In this document: piece after piece, positions 20,982-32,305 of the stretch
How positions within the stretch are numbered: the stretch's first letter is position 1
Layout of the letters: each line of letters opens with the position of its first letter
Assembly: GCF_950295315.1 (NCBI RefSeq)
Contig: NC_080164.1
Location: 108,830,447-108,894,446, forward strand
Length of the DNA stretch: 64,000 nt
Direction of reading: 5' to 3'
DNA from: Erinaceus europaeus
Lineage: Eukaryota > Chordata > Mammalia > Eulipotyphla > Erinaceidae
The notes under the pieces: generated by a model
What the model saw: only the letters and a program-made list of their open reading frames with translations
Told to the model about the DNA's origin: nothing
Databases searched by the model: none
Made by a program: the position numbers and the translations under genes

Positions 20982-21083
20982 CAAAGCACTGTTTTGGTAT
21001 ATGTGGTGCTGAGGCTTTAACCTAAGTCCTCATGCATGCAAGTCCTGCACTCTACCCACTGAAATGTCTCTTTGACCCCATCC
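20942..21083 (-). mobile_element. SINE D with (GA)n
   Basis: (GA)18 at 20944-20979, AACCAAAGCACTGTTTTGG, GGCTTTAACCTAAGTCC and ACCCACTGAAATGTCTC at the head end. Confidence 0.6.
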
Positions 21084-21235
21084 TCTTTCCTTTTGAGGTC
21101 ACTTGTTGCCAAGGGACCTTGCAGTTAGACCTCACACTGCAATGAAAGATAAAACTGATATGCAGCCATCTTGGTTGTCCTTTTGGGAAAAGAAGTTTAT
21201 TCTGGGTTTCTGGGTTATTTGAAATATCCCTTTGT

Positions 21236-21236
<1 letters not shown>

Positions 21237-21276
<40 letters not shown>
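21237..21276. repeat. (TA)n microsatellite
   Basis: About 19 TA units. Confidence 0.97.
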
Positions 21277-21277
<1 letters not shown>

Positions 21278-21599
21278 CCCACAATTATCACTCATCCCAG
21301 ATTTATCACCAATAAAAAAAAACATCTTGACAATTCATTTTGAAAGTCATCATATGTAAGCTTAGAAACTAAGGCATTCATCAAATAAACAATGTCAACT
21401 GTGAAATGTTCAGTTTGTTTGAAAGGAAAGTAACTTCCTGGTAAGTATGACTAAAATAACAGAAAAACATAAAACATAAAAGGAAAACATACATGCATAT
21501 GTTTGTAGACATATATAATAAGAAGAGCTGGCAAGAGCGAGACGGAGACAAGTGATTCCTACACGTGCCCCCCTCCCCCCCAGTAAAACAACAATTAGG

Positions 21600-22272
21600 C
21601 AAATCAAAAGTGTGGCCCTAGCTCATATCAATGGGGTTTACAACTAATGATATTTATAGACTTTTCCCATGTTTGAGAGTGACTCTCTGCCCTGATTAAG
21701 CTTTCTAGTTCTATTTCCAACTGCGATACCATCTTCCCAGACGATACCTTTAGCCTACCTGCATGTTAGCCGTGGGGCTCAGGCAAATAAGTAAAGTCAT
21801 GAGCTCCTTGGAATATACTTAAAACAGACTTCCTAGCTTCTTCCAGCTTGATGACCTCCAAATTTCATCTGCTATATTCTTGCCTTTAAGTTCCTGATTA
21901 TTAAACAGTTTGTTCTGCTTTGTATCTTAATGCTTTTCAGCTGCCAAGTTGCAGATGCCATAACAACAACCTGAATTCCCTGGGAAGACAACCTTACCAG
22001 TGTATCCTGGAACCCCACTTCTCCAGAGCCCTACCCCACTAGGAAAAGATAGAAACAGGTTGGGGATGTCAATGCCCATGTCCAGTGGAGAAGCAATTAC
22101 AGAAACCCTAGCTTCTACTTTCTGTACCCCATACAGATCTTTGATCCATACTCCCAGACTGATAAAGACTACAGAAACTTCCAATGAAGGGGATGGGACA
22201 CAGAACTCTGGTGGTGGAAATTGTACCCCTCTTATCCTACAATTTTGTCAATCATTATTAAATCACTAAAAA
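21600..22272 (+). mobile_element. X retroposon, short form with A-tail
   Basis: GACTCTCTGCCCTGATTAAG, CATCTTCCCAGACGATACC, CCAGAGCCCTACCCCACTAG, GAAGCAATTACAGAAACCC, GAACTCTGGTGGTGGAAATTG and AATCACTAAAAA end. Lacks the insert of 17072-17935. Confidence 0.85.
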
Positions 22273-22282
22273 AAAAAAGTGT

Positions 22283-22431
22283 CCTTGTATGCAGGGGTAG
22301 ATAGCATAATGGTTATGCAAAGAGAATGTCATGCCTGAGGCCCTGAAGTCCCAGGTTTAATCCTTTGCACTATCATAAAGCAGAGCTGAGCAGTACTGTG
22401 CTAAAAAAAAAAAAAAAAAAAAAATCCTTGT
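22283..22431 (+). mobile_element. SINE C with short TSD
   Basis: GTAGATAGCATAATGGTTATG head, GCAGAGCTGAGCAGTACTG and a pure A22 tail; flanked by TCCTTGT (22283-22289, 22425-22431). Inserted close to the A-tail of the preceding X copy. Confidence 0.9.
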
Positions 22432-22774
22432 GGGAGATTTGGGATATAGTTGCAAATAGTTTTATAGATTTAGGGATGAAAAAGAATGCTTTGGCAAAGT
22501 AGGACGTCTCACTTCCTAGGCCAGCTGACCAGTTGTGGTTATGGCTGAAGACCTAGAAGAGATCCTACCTAGCCCCTACACCTGGACTTGACTTCAGATT
22601 TATGAAGGGAAAAAGGCAAGGAGGCCACTCCTAATCCTTCTCTTCAGATTTTCCCAGAGTCCCAGCCAGAACGGCTGGACAAGAAAAGAAATAAAATATC
22701 GTCATTGCATTAGAAGAAAAAAAACTCCATCTCTCTCTCTCTCTGTGTCTTCCCCCCCCCCCCCGTATGATGTA

Positions 22775-22874
22775 ACATATTTAGAGACTCCAAAAGATTG
22801 CAGCAACTGTGATCACTGACGAATGAATGCCATAAAATTTTAGGAGACCAAATCTACACCTGGATACAGCAGCA
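22775..22874 (+). mobile_element. LINE-1 ORF2 fragment, left part
   Basis: GAGACTCCAAAAGATTGCAGC to CATAAAATTTTAGGAGACC is the L1 segment just after the RT active site; split by the X insertion at 22875-23124. Confidence 0.75.
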
Positions 22875-23124
22875 ATTCTTCTTCTTTTTATTTATTTATT
22901 TTTTATTTAAGAAAGGATAAATTAACAAAACCATAGGGTAGGAGGGGTACAACTCCACCCAATTCCTACCACCCAATCTCCATATCCCATCCCCTCCCCT
23001 GATAGCTTTCCCATTCTCTATCCCTCTAAACATCCATGTTCAGCGGGGAAGCAACTACAGAAGCCAGAACTTCCACCTTCTGCAACCCACAACGACCCTG
23101 GGTCCATGCTCCCAGAGGGATAGA
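22875..23124 (-). mobile_element. X retroposon, twin-primed (5' part inverted)
   Basis: 22875-23030 is antisense X 3' end (T-rich start, CCATAGGGTAGGAGGGGTAC, ending CATTCTCTATCCCTCT). 23031-23124 is sense X (CATGTTCAGCGGGGAAGC ... CCCAGAGGGATAGA). Both halves meet at the AGAGGGATAGA block. TSD GGATACAGCAGCA (22862-22874 and 23125-23137) encloses the unit. Confidence 0.88.
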
Positions 23125-23525
23125 GGATACAGCAGCATTTCTAGGCACAAACAATGAGCTATCTAAAAGGAAAGTGAAGACAACAATCTCATTTGTAGTA
23201 GCAGGCAAAAGGAATAAAATCATTTAAACGGCAAACTAGCTGGAGCTAAGAGATTTGGACAGTAAACATCACAAGACAGCAGTGAAGGAAATCCAGGGGG
23301 GAAGAATAGAGATGAAAAGATGTTACATGGCCAGAATTGGAATCAATAGTGTAAAAAGTTTTCTGTGCTACCCAAAGTCATATAAATTCCCATGTCACTC
23401 TTTGCAGAAACTTATAAAATAATACTCAAATTCTTAGGTAAACATAAAAGACCCAAAATAATTTTGAACAAGAACAAAGCTAGAAACTTGAAATTTTCTT
23501 ATTAGAAAACATCTGACAAAGTTAT
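23125..23525 (+). mobile_element. LINE-1 ORF2 fragment, right part
   Basis: Continues 22775-22874: frame reads AAFLGTNNELSKRKVKT (L1 AFLYTNNELSEREIKKT), then sequence for the IPCSWIGRINIVK region and the K.KRPKIILNKNKARN analogue. Confidence 0.8.
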
Positions 23526-23530
23526 GGGAA

Positions 23531-23725
23531 TTGGGGCTGGGTAGTGGAGCACCCAGAAGAGTGCACACATTATCATGTGTGAAGACCCAGGTTCAAGTCC
23601 TTCTTCAGGAGGGGTCCTGCTGGGGGTGGGGGTTGTCATGAGTGGTGAAACAGAACTTCCAGTGTCTCTCCCTCTCTCAGCCTCTATCTCACTCTTTCCT
23701 GTCAACTGCGTTAAAAAAAAAAAGA
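23531..23725 (+). mobile_element. SINE A
   Basis: GGGGCTGGGTAGTGGAGCACC head, GACCCAGGTTCAAGTCC B box region, a GGGGGTGGGGG variant core, A12 tail. Confidence 0.88.
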
Positions 23726-23732
23726 TTCAATT

Positions 23733-23947
23733 TACATTCCATTGGGGAAGCAATTACAGAAGCCGGACCTTCCACCTTCTGTACCCCATAATGAACCTGG
23801 GTCCATACTCCCAGAGGGTTAAAGAACAGGGAAACTATCAGGGGAAGGGAGGGGAGGGGGATTGTGTGGAGTTGTACCCCTCTTATCCTATGTTTTTTGA
23901 CAGTGTTTCCTTTTTATAAATAAAAATTAAAAAAAGAAAAAATAATA
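23733..23947 (+). mobile_element. X retroposon, 5' truncated
   Basis: GGGGAAGCAATTACAGAAGCC to TTTTTATAAATAAAAATTAAAA; the plainest example of the short-form 3' end. Confidence 0.85.
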
Positions 23948-24068
23948 AAGATTAATGATTAGACACTGTGTAAAGGAGATTTCAGTACTTTCCTCAAGAG
24001 AACCTAAATTTATTCTAGATAAGAGGTAGTATGTTCCTAAAAATAGATGCAACATTATAAAATCAATC

Positions 24069-24296
24069 CTGGGGCTGGGTGGTGGCACACCTGGTTGAGC
24101 ATACATGTTACAATGCACAAGGACCCAGGTTCAAGCCCCCAATCCCTACCTGAAGGGAGAAAGCTTTGCAAGTGGTGAAGCAGTGTTGCAGGTCTCTCTC
24201 TCTCTCTCTCTCCCTCTCTGTCTCCCATACCCTTTCAATTTCTGACTGTCTCTATCCTATAAATAAATAAGGATAATAAAAAAAAAATAAATAAAA
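24069..24296 (+). mobile_element. SINE A
   Basis: GGGGCTGGGTGGTGGCACACC head is close to consensus; TTCAAGCCCCCAATCCC, (CT)n, CTATCCTATAAATAAATAAGG tail. Confidence 0.92.
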
Positions 24297-24992
24297 GCAA
24301 TATTGGATTTCCCAGGTTTATTTGATATTTAATATAATCTAGCCAAAATGTCCAAAGATTGTTTTAGGAGCTTTTAGAATGTTTGCATATTTAATTAGAA
24401 AAAAATAGATAGGAAGAGGAAAGAAATTTTGAAAAAAAAAAGTAGTGATTAAGCATTTAGAATACTAAGTACTGAAAAAAGCTTAAAGCTTACAAATAAA
24501 GTAGTATGAACACTGTATGAGGATAGAGATTTTGTGGAAGGTGTTTTGTTGTTGTTTATTTGTTTACAAGACTTATAAAACTGTCTAAACCACATAATTC
24601 TCGTATATTGATAAGTTAGTGAAGGCCACATTAATATCAATGTGGAAAGCAGGAAACATCTAAAACATGAGTGTGAAAGAGGTCATTATTTCAAAAAGTT
24701 CAATGTCATACTCTACAGAAAATAAATTTCTATCGAGTTGTCAGTAAATTACAATGAAAAGAGAACTCAATTAAAAACCCTCCTAAATCTCAAAGAATAT
24801 GTAAACGTATGTTTTTTTTAAATACTGGAATATAAACATACAAGGTAATATAAAATATTCTTATTAATTATTTAATTAATTAATTTATTTTTGTCATGTC
24901 CAGGACTTCACAGTTCCAACACTAATTTTTTCAGATAGAAGGAGTGAGACTGAGATAGGGAGGTAGAGGAAAAGAAGAAAAGAGATTCAGCA
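24297..24992. other. AT-rich intron without clear repeats
   Basis: Mostly AT-rich; 24860-24990 has a purine-rich stretch that may be a very old SINE. Confidence 0.45.
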
Positions 24993-25128
24993 CTGGGTGG
25001 AGATAGATATGCTATCATAATGGTTCTGCAAAGAGATTCTCATGCCTGAGACTCCTTATTTTGCAGGCTCAACTCTCCACACTATCATAAGCCAGAGCTG
25101 AGCAGTGCTCTGGTAAGAAAAAAAAGAC
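24993..25128 (+). mobile_element. SINE C
   Basis: GGAGATAGATATGCTATCATAATGG-like head, GATTCTCATGCCTGAGACTC, GAGCTGAGCAGTGCTCTGG, A-rich end. Confidence 0.85.
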
Positions 25129-25469
25129 ATTAAACACTGAAACTTCGTCCAATGTTGTGGGTAATGGCCTTGAACCTAGGTCATGCATATCACAAAGTTA
25201 GTGCACAATACAGGTCAATTCTCTTGCCAGTTTTTTCTGCAATAATTATAATGTTTTTGCTTAGAGCAGGTCAACATCTGCTAGTCAATAAAACATTTTG
25301 TAACATGGTCTTAAACTTTCAAACCAACTTACTGTATTCAATCATCTTATGTTGGGATTGAGTCCCAGTCAAACTTGGAAGGTATTAAAGCAGGTATTGG
25401 TTAATGTATCTCCTCAGGGAGTAATCCCATCAGAACTACTAGGGGTTACATGTGTTAAAAATGCAAAGT
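25129..25469. other. Intronic sequence without recognised repeats
   Basis: Nothing certain; CCTTGAACCTAGGTCATGC near 25170 hints at an old SINE fragment. Confidence 0.4.
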
Positions 25470-25648
25470 TTTGGAGGTGGGTTACGGTGCACCCAGTAGA
25501 ATGCGCACATCACTATGTACTAGGATCTGAGTTCAAGTTTTCAGTTTCCATCTGCAGAACACTTCATGAGCAGTAGTAGAACAGTGTTGCAGGTTTCTCT
25601 CTATCTCTATTTATCTCTGTCTCTCACTTTCTATCAGAAAAAAAGGCT
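25470..25648 (+). mobile_element. SINE A, diverged
   Basis: TTGGAGGTGGGTTACGGTGC head, GATCTGAGTTCAAGTTTTC, GTGTTGCAGGTTTCTCTC; short A-tail. Confidence 0.75.
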
Positions 25649-25692
25649 ACTGTACATGGTGGAATCATCATGCAAGCATTAAATCTCAAAAA

Positions 25693-25975
25693 TAGGGAAC
25701 TGGGTGGTAGTGCAGGAGGTTAGTTAAGCACAGGTGGCGCAATTTGCAAGGACCAGCATAAGGATCCTGGTTTGAGCCCCTGGCTCCCCACCTGCAGGTG
25801 TTCACAAGCAGGTCTGCAGGTGTTTTTCTTTCCCTTCTTTGTCTTCCCCTCCTCTCTTGATTTCTCTCTGTCCTATCCAACAACAATAACAACAACAATA
25901 ATAACTACAACAACAATAAAAAACAAGGGCAACAAAAGGGAATAAATAAATAAGTAAATATTTTAAAAATATCAA
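25693..25975 (+). mobile_element. SINE B
   Basis: GGGAACTGGGTGGTAGTGC head, GGATCCTGGTTTGAGCCCC, core shortened, then TCCTATCCAACAACAATAAC and AACAAGGGCAACAAAAGGG, (AATA)n. Confidence 0.92.
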
Positions 25976-26008
25976 AAATAACTCTGATGGCAAAATACAT
26001 TAATTAAA

Positions 26009-26013
26009 ACACA

Positions 26014-26046
<33 letters not shown>

Positions 26047-26047
26047 T
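26009..26047. repeat. (CA)n microsatellite
   Basis: ACACACACATACACAC... about 18 units with one interruption. Confidence 0.95.
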
Positions 26048-26134
26048 GGATAGGTAAACTTCAAATTTGCTGTGCTGGAATGTTTGTTATACAAGGCCCT
26101 GAAATATGCATTTTATCAGGTTTTTTTTTGGGGG

Positions 26135-26955
26135 GTGTTAAATATGGCCTTTATTTATTGAGATATATTTCCTCTATCACCATTTTTGAGTAGATTGACA
26201 ATATACACACCCAATTTTAAATAAAAACTAGGTAACATAATCAGGGACCCTTTTTATACAGGGACCATACAATGATTACAAAAATGAATAGATTCTTGGT
26301 GTAAAGGAGGGAATGGTCTGGCTTCATCTTCCCTGATTATTCAATACCACACAATGATGCACTCTGTGCATTTATTCGTTCTCTTGCCAATGATCACTGG
26401 AGAGGAGAAAAATAACACTTCCTTCCACTCTCCTGAGTTCTTAACTGAGACCATTTTAATGACAGACTAACACTAAAGGGGAAAAAAAGTTACTATTGCC
26501 ACAGAGACCTCATGTACTTAGGAGAGATGGCCAGGAAAGGATGAATAATTCAGAGAGATCACTAAGAATTCAGGAGTGCAAACCACCTAAAGAGGGAAGC
26601 AGGTGGGAGACATGGGCTCCATAGAGAGAAAGATGATATTTAAGGAAGATGAATGGCCCTTGATGAATGGATGGGAGGAATAATTAGTTGTGACAAAGCT
26701 TGTTTAAGTGTGATGTAAGCCTCTTATCTCCTCTGCTGAGATGAGAGCCAGTACTCTGAATGCTGATCTCCTGAGGAGAGATTTTTTGACAATTGAGTTC
26801 TTTTGGAGAACTTTTCTTTAGGCATATCAGGAGAGTTCAGAAGACAACTTTCTGTGCCTTTGTTTTTCCAATGTTTGTGGTTCACAGTAATCAATATGTC
26901 AAAGTGGCATATTTTTGGGAGACATATTTTGCTCCCTTCACTGTGACCTTTCATG
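26135..26955 (-). mobile_element. Possible ancient ERVL-type LTR
   Basis: On the minus strand: CAAAATATGTCTCCCAAAAATATGCC-like start, TGACATATTGATTACTGTG, later CTGTATAAAAAGGGTCCC (TATA-like) and CAATAAATAAAGGCC before the right end. Layout and the AAAATATGCC block recall mammalian ERVL LTRs. No TSD found; could be unique sequence. Confidence 0.4.
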
Positions 26956-27596
26956 TCTGTTTTTAGTTTTGTAGGCCTAACCTACAGGAACACAGAGAAC
27001 AGTGACCTTGAAGCTTCCTCCAACAACCTGCTTTGATTGCTGCTATTCTCTTCTGGTTCAAAGAGTCTCTCTAAGTCTCATGTGTCCCTTGAAGCTTCCT
27101 AACAGCCCTCAAAGGTCCTCCCAGTGGGGGATATGCTACTTTGCAGTTAGAAACATGTTCAAGCATTGTTGTTACTGCTTTGTGAGCTGTACAGTTCTAT
27201 TAAAATGTACAGAAGTATTAGCATAGCCATTATACATGTGTTTCTCATAATTTTTATGTTGCAAAGCATTATGAATGATTTTTTATAAAGAGAACCATTA
27301 AAACAGTATGATTATAGCCTGTAGCAATACCAATGGAGTGTTGCATAGTAACCCAAACTATTTTAGCTTTCAAATAGATCTCTGGCATTTTTCATCTACC
27401 AAAACATACGATCACTGTCCTGTGGATGGCTTTGAACCACTAAATTAAAACAATCTAGAAAAATACTCATCAGTCATACCCAAAGCCACTTTTCAATGGA
27501 ATCGTAACTGAAGGGTCAGCTTAGGAAACTTTCATTCTGTCTGACTATGCAAAGGAGATAGAGATTACTTGTAAATTCCCAAACTCATCTTATGTC
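26956..27596. other. Intronic sequence without recognised repeats
   Basis: Nothing recognised. Confidence 0.5.
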
Positions 27597-27597
27597 T

Positions 27598-27661
<64 letters not shown>

Positions 27662-27668
27662 TTTTTTG
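27597..27668. repeat. (TTTC)n microsatellite
   Basis: About 16 perfect TTTC units then T-run; polypurine in the GRID2 transcript. Confidence 0.97.
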
Positions 27669-27789
27669 CATGACAGCTGAACTGGAGGCCATTTTATCTA
27701 CCTGTAGATTCCACACCAACAGAATGCTACTCACCAGGGGGAAATGGAGACCTATGTGTACCTAGGAGCACCATGTCAACATGACAGTC

Positions 27790-27878
27790 CTCATTTGTGA
27801 GAAGAAAGGATTTGGACTTGAGACTTGGGCATGAGAACCTCTTTGCATAACTATTATGCTACCTACCCCACCCTCTAA
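27790..27878 (-). mobile_element. SINE C, partial
   Basis: Reverse copy head only: GACTTGAGACTTGGGCATGAG, CTTTGCATAACTATTATGC, CTACCTACCCC. Confidence 0.7.
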
Positions 27879-28054
27879 TGTGGTTTCTACATTCAGTGTT
27901 AGCAAGCTCTGAGCCTCCCCCCTCAGCTGAGATACCTGGTTGCTGTGGTGACTGCTGTATGATGTTAGCTAAGGGTGCTCACTAATAGTGTCCTCATAAA
28001 AGATCCAAGATGCCAACAGCTTCTGATGAGTTTTTCACAGCTGAGACATTCATT

Positions 28055-28172
28055 TCACGAGAGGGAGAGAGAGAGAGAGAGAGAGGAGAGCTAGAGTACC
28101 ACTTCAGGGATCAAGTCAGGAGCCTCTGGCATGCAAATGCTGTGCCCTATTGATTCGCTACTTCCCTCTCAC
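28055..28172 (-). mobile_element. SINE D with (GA)n
   Basis: (GA)n, AGTACCACTTCAGGGATCAAG, AGCCTCTGGCATGCAAATGC; diverged reverse SINE. Confidence 0.5.
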
Positions 28173-28828
28173 TTGGACATTTCCACATTGATCTTTCTTT
28201 CAGGATTTCTTTCAACAACCATGCATTCATGTGAGGGGTATAAAATTACATCTTTGGTGACTGCCCTCAAGCTATTTACAACTTAGAAGTGGAGATAAGT
28301 CAAGCACTGAATTGCTGTGACACAAAGAATATTAAGTAAGGTAAGTACCATTTAAAAAAAAAAAGCTTGAAATCCTAAAAAGGCTTAATTTAAAATGGTG
28401 GTGGTGGTGGGGGGGAGACTTAATTTTCATTGTGGAGAATCAAGGCATCCTCTAGCTAAATATTCTGGTAACTGCAATAGTTGTACAAGAAAACCTAAGT
28501 ATTAAAGCCCTTTATCTTTAAAGTCTGAATAAACAGACATTCTTTAGAGACCATTTCTAATTTTAACCTTTTGCTATTCTGTCTGTCAGGTGGAGAACTG
28601 TAAATATTGTGTTATATTTGTAAATATTTGCATTTCTTTCCAAGTAAGTGGAAAGAGGGGAAAATAACACTTTCAAAGTCTATGTCTGTGTTCATAACAT
28701 ACTACATGCATTATGACATTTCCTTCTCTTGAGACAACTCTATCATGATCTAATGTTGGAATATGTTTCCTTCTACTCATTAAGTAGCAGTTTCCTATAG
28801 CAGAGCTAGTCATCAAAAACAAACAAAC

Positions 28829-28830
<2 letters not shown>
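28173..28830. other. Intronic sequence without recognised repeats
   Basis: A (GGT)n/G7 stretch at 28396-28417; otherwise nothing. Confidence 0.5.

Positions 28831-28898
<68 letters not shown>
28831..28898. repeat. (CA)n microsatellite
   Basis: About 32 CA units with one CATA interruption; longest CA tract in the window. Confidence 0.97.
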
Positions 28899-28986
28899 GG
28901 CTTATGGCTACCTGATATTCCCTAACTTTGGCTTTAAATTAGGAAACATTTTTTATGTAAATTTTTAATATAGCAAATTCTTTTTA

Positions 28987-29192
28987 TAAAACTATTTTAT
29001 TGATTTATTATTGGATAGCGACAGAGAAACTGAGATAAAAGTGGGAGATATAGAGGAGAGGAACAGAGACAGACAGATACCTGCAGCCCTGCTTCACCAC
29101 ACATAAAGCTTTCCTCCTGCAGGGGGCGGCTTGTACCTGGGTCCACATACACTGTAATATGTGCACTTAACCAGGTGTGCCATTCCCTGGCT
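28987..29192 (-). mobile_element. SINE A
   Basis: Reverse copy: ATTTTATTGATTTATTATTGG, CCCTGCTTCACCACACATAAAG, a shortened B-box segment, CCAGGTGTGCCATTCCCTGG. Confidence 0.82.
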
Positions 29193-29561
29193 TCAATATA
29201 GTAAATTCTTTAAGAGCTCACTTCAAAATCTGTAGCTACTGAGAGACAGCAATAGAGATTCTTCTTTATCAAGAAAAAAATCATTGGAAATAATTATGGA
29301 AAGATGGCGTTAAAGCCAGTGAGTAAGGTTAGAATTCCCCTTAATGAAGAAAAAATTTATCTCCTTTGTCTCCCAGTCCTTTGTCATAAAAACACATCAG
29401 GTTATTTTTTACTATTAAAAATGGATTGTGAGTTAGCTGATACTGTGATCTGTAATTCACAGGTGTGGAAATGGAATTTGCTCTAAGTCATACTAACTAT
29501 TAGTGGTAGACTTGAAACTTCATCTCAAGGCAATGTCAGGTGCTTTTTCACTAATGATAAA
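29193..29561. other. Intronic sequence without recognised repeats
   Basis: Nothing recognised. Confidence 0.5.
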
Positions 29562-29972
29562 ATCCAGAGAGGTGGATGGCTTTGTCTTCGAGGTATAACC
29601 TATTATTTGGGAAGTGATGTTTAGTAAATAAAAAATCATGCAGCATAGTTGGTAGCAAGGAGAGTCAAAAAGAATGCATCTTCTGACCAGAGGGCTCTGA
29701 ACTCTTAACTCCATCAGGATCCACAGAGAGAAGGGGTAAAAAGAAAGGATATTCAGAAGTATTAACAGGGGTAGGTGTGACTTAGAAAGGAAGAGAAGGC
29801 AAGACCATAGGAGGAAAATGGACATATCTATACAAATATAGATAGGTAAAGAAATGATGGTCAGTCCATATCTGTGACCTTGGGAGAACTAATGCAGTTT
29901 CCAGTGGAGGGAATGGGGACAGAAAACTCTGGTGGTGGGAACTGTATGGAATCACACCCCCCTCCAAAAAAA
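29562..29972 (+). mobile_element. X retroposon, long-form 3' part
   Basis: CAGAGGGCTCTGAACTCTTAAC, CACAGAGAGAAGGGG, ACTTAGAAAGGAAGAGAAGG, ATACAAATATAGATAGG and CTCTGGTGGTGGGAACTG; carries the long-form insert like 17072-17935. Confidence 0.82.
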
Positions 29973-31055
29973 GAAAGAGAGGGAAAAAAAAGAATGCATC
30001 TTTGTTAATGTGGTGTGATCACATTGTGACAATAAGTAAGAACTATGCTTCAAAACATGGGTGATTTGTCACAACCACCAGAATGAATGAGTAACTGATT
30101 TCTATGATTCTGAACCCCTGCAGCCTGTTGATTCTGGGGATCCTTACTATTTAAGCCTTTCTAATTTTCCAGACTTAAACTGGAGTAGCACTTTCAGAAA
30201 TGAAATTAAGAGCTGAGGAATTGAAGTCTGTAGTTTAATTTGCTCACCAAATGAAAACAAAAAGACCTGTGAACCAAGTGGGGGAAATAAACTGTAAGCT
30301 TGCACACTAAGCTTCTGAATTCTTTACCATTCAAACTACTGATCAGCTGTGGGGAAGGGGCGATAGAATGATTATGAATGGCTAGTGCAAAGACTCATGA
30401 TTAACCCAGAATCAATCTGCAGTGGTTCTTAGAATTCATTGCCCGTATAAGTTCTTAAGATGGCATGGCTTTCATATTTATGATATGTAGTTCCAGGCGG
30501 TGACCTCTCACATTTTGGAAAAATTAATAATTTAACATCATTTATCATTTACTCTGTACTTATCCAGTATGATATATCATGCTCAAGTCAATCCATTAAT
30601 ACCCAAGGCAGACTTTTAATGTATATGGCTTTGTTTCCTATCTTAATGGGCCAAATTTTAATTTCCGTTAGATTTGTCTTTTTTAGGTAGTCCTTGTATT
30701 GTACAGATTTTCACAAGAAAGGTATGTGTTCAAAGTTTAGATTAGTTTATATATAAAATATCATCTATAACCTAGCAAAGAAGCAGTATTTATGCATTTG
30801 GAATCTTATTTTTTTTGCATTTGTCCATTGAGATTATTGATAGCAAATATTTTTAATGTATTTTAAAGCACTCTAGGAATGTGAAAAGCTTAACTTTTTT
30901 TTTGCTTCACTGATGACTCATTGTTGAAAAAAAATTAACTTATAAGGTCTAGAAGGCATGAGACTAGAAAATGTTAGAGTCCTGGACTTGCAGTGAGATG
31001 ATCTCACAGGTAGAACTTAAGAAATGAGGACAGAAAGGGAAAACACAAAATAAAG
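29973..31055. other. About 1.1 kb intron without recognised repeats
   Basis: AT-rich, no SINE, L1 or microsatellite seen. Confidence 0.5.
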
Positions 31056-31059
31056 TTTG

Positions 31060-31240
31060 GACTGGGTATGGTGTATTGCTCCAAAGCAAAGGACTCTGAA
31101 AGGAAGGTGAAGGGGACTTTGGGGTCCTGGTGCATGATGGTGGGAAAAGACTTAAGTTGGGTGTGAAAATGCCTTGCAGAGATAAGATTTTGTACCTATG
31201 TGTCAACAACCATATTGTTGACAGTTAAGTGCCCAGTGCA
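31060..31240 (+). mobile_element. LINE-1 3' UTR-like fragment
   Basis: TTGGGGTCCTGGTGCATGATGG, TGTACCTATGTGTCAACAACC and TTGTTGACAGTTAAG parallel 15920-16105 and the L1 3' UTRs near 33410 and 47340. Confidence 0.5.
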
Positions 31241-31826
31241 AGGACTTAAAAAGAAACTGGTAGTTCTCTTCTTTAAGGTATGTGAGTGGTCCAAACATCT
31301 ATGTTTCTCAGTAAATCAGAGGAATCCCAGGAAAAGAGAATGGAGAAACTAAGCTTGCAGGATCACTGGGTTCACGGAGTTCTGTGAGTCCCAGGTTCTC
31401 TTGTCCTTCTTTCTTAGATACTTGTTTCCATAAGTATGTCTGCTCTATTTTCTTGAAATGGCCAGCAAGGAGTTGAATGTATGGGAAGGACTGTCCACAT
31501 TCTGGAGCTTGGGAAAGAAGAGAAGTCTGGAGAGCCCACCATGTTGCCTTGAGGAAGATTAGTGAGGATATTTCTCTTATCCAAGGAGCCCACAAGGAGA
31601 GATTTCATTTCAGTGAGGTTCTGTATTTGACAAGAATGCTAGTCTTTGGGATTGTGCAACCCATGAGATGCCATGAACTGACAAAGAAGAGAGAACAATT
31701 CATGTGACACACAGAAACAAAGAGCAAACAGAATATATCCCAGTGAGAGAGCACTCTGAGGAAATATCTTGTGGAGGAGAGCCCTTGACCATTCTTCTTC
31801 TCCTCCTCCTCCTCCTTTGAATAGAC
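31241..31826. other. Intronic sequence without recognised repeats
   Basis: A (CTC)n run at 31798-31815 borders the next SINE; no gene seen. Confidence 0.5.
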
Positions 31827-32031
31827 AGTTTTCTTTACATACTTGTATTTATGTATTATTGGATAGAGACAAAGAGAAATTGAGAGGGGAGTGGAAGATA
31901 GAAAGGGAAAGAGACAGAGTGACACTTGCAGCCCTGCTTCACCACTCATGAAGCTTTCCCCCTGAAGGTGGGGGCCAGGGGCTTGAACCTGCATCTTTGC
32001 ACACTGTGCGTTAACTAGGTCTACCCCTACA
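31827..32031 (-). mobile_element. SINE A
   Basis: Reverse copy: TTGGATAGAGACAAAGAG, GCCCTGCTTCACCACTCATG, GGGGCTTGAACCTGC; head worn. Confidence 0.85.
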
Positions 32032-32118
32032 CTTAATGATTTTCAACAGTGAGTCTAAGAAGGTCTATATGGCTCCAAACTGACATTGACTTCTCCACCA
32101 ACATGAACAAATCAATTG

Positions 32119-32305
32119 AAGGGGAAGATGTTCTTAAACTTCCTCTAAGCTCAGCTAGAAGGACAAAGATGGCTACTACTGGCCTGGAATATACTAATTG
32201 TAGCATCAAATGTCAAGGTAAACCATCCTTGAAGTCAAAATGTCCAGTGTTTCAACAATGAGTTAAGAAAGTTACTGAAAAAGCACAAAACCTTTACTTA
32301 AAAGA
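32119..32305 (+). repeat. Direct duplication of unknown origin, copy 1
   Basis: GGGGAAGATGTTCTTAAAC ... AGAAGGACAAAGATGG ... TAGCATCAAATGTCAA ... AAAATGTCCAGTGTTTC ... CACAAAACCTTTACTTAAAAG. A frame through it reads RRTKMATTGLEYTNCSIKCQ before a stop. Partner at 32824-32999. Confidence 0.85.

Noticed and set aside
21237..21276. (TA)n as a matrix-attachment or origin element
   Set aside because: Nothing beyond AT content supports it; such tracts are common microsatellites.
26724..26954. 77-codon lysine-rich frame on the minus strand
   Set aside because: Lies within a stretch that looks like an old LTR; composition and lack of any domain argue against a gene.
28831..28898. CRISPR-like or array-like periodicity in CA and TTTC tracts
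   Set aside because: Simple dinucleotide/tetranucleotide microsatellites without unique spacers; the window is vertebrate.
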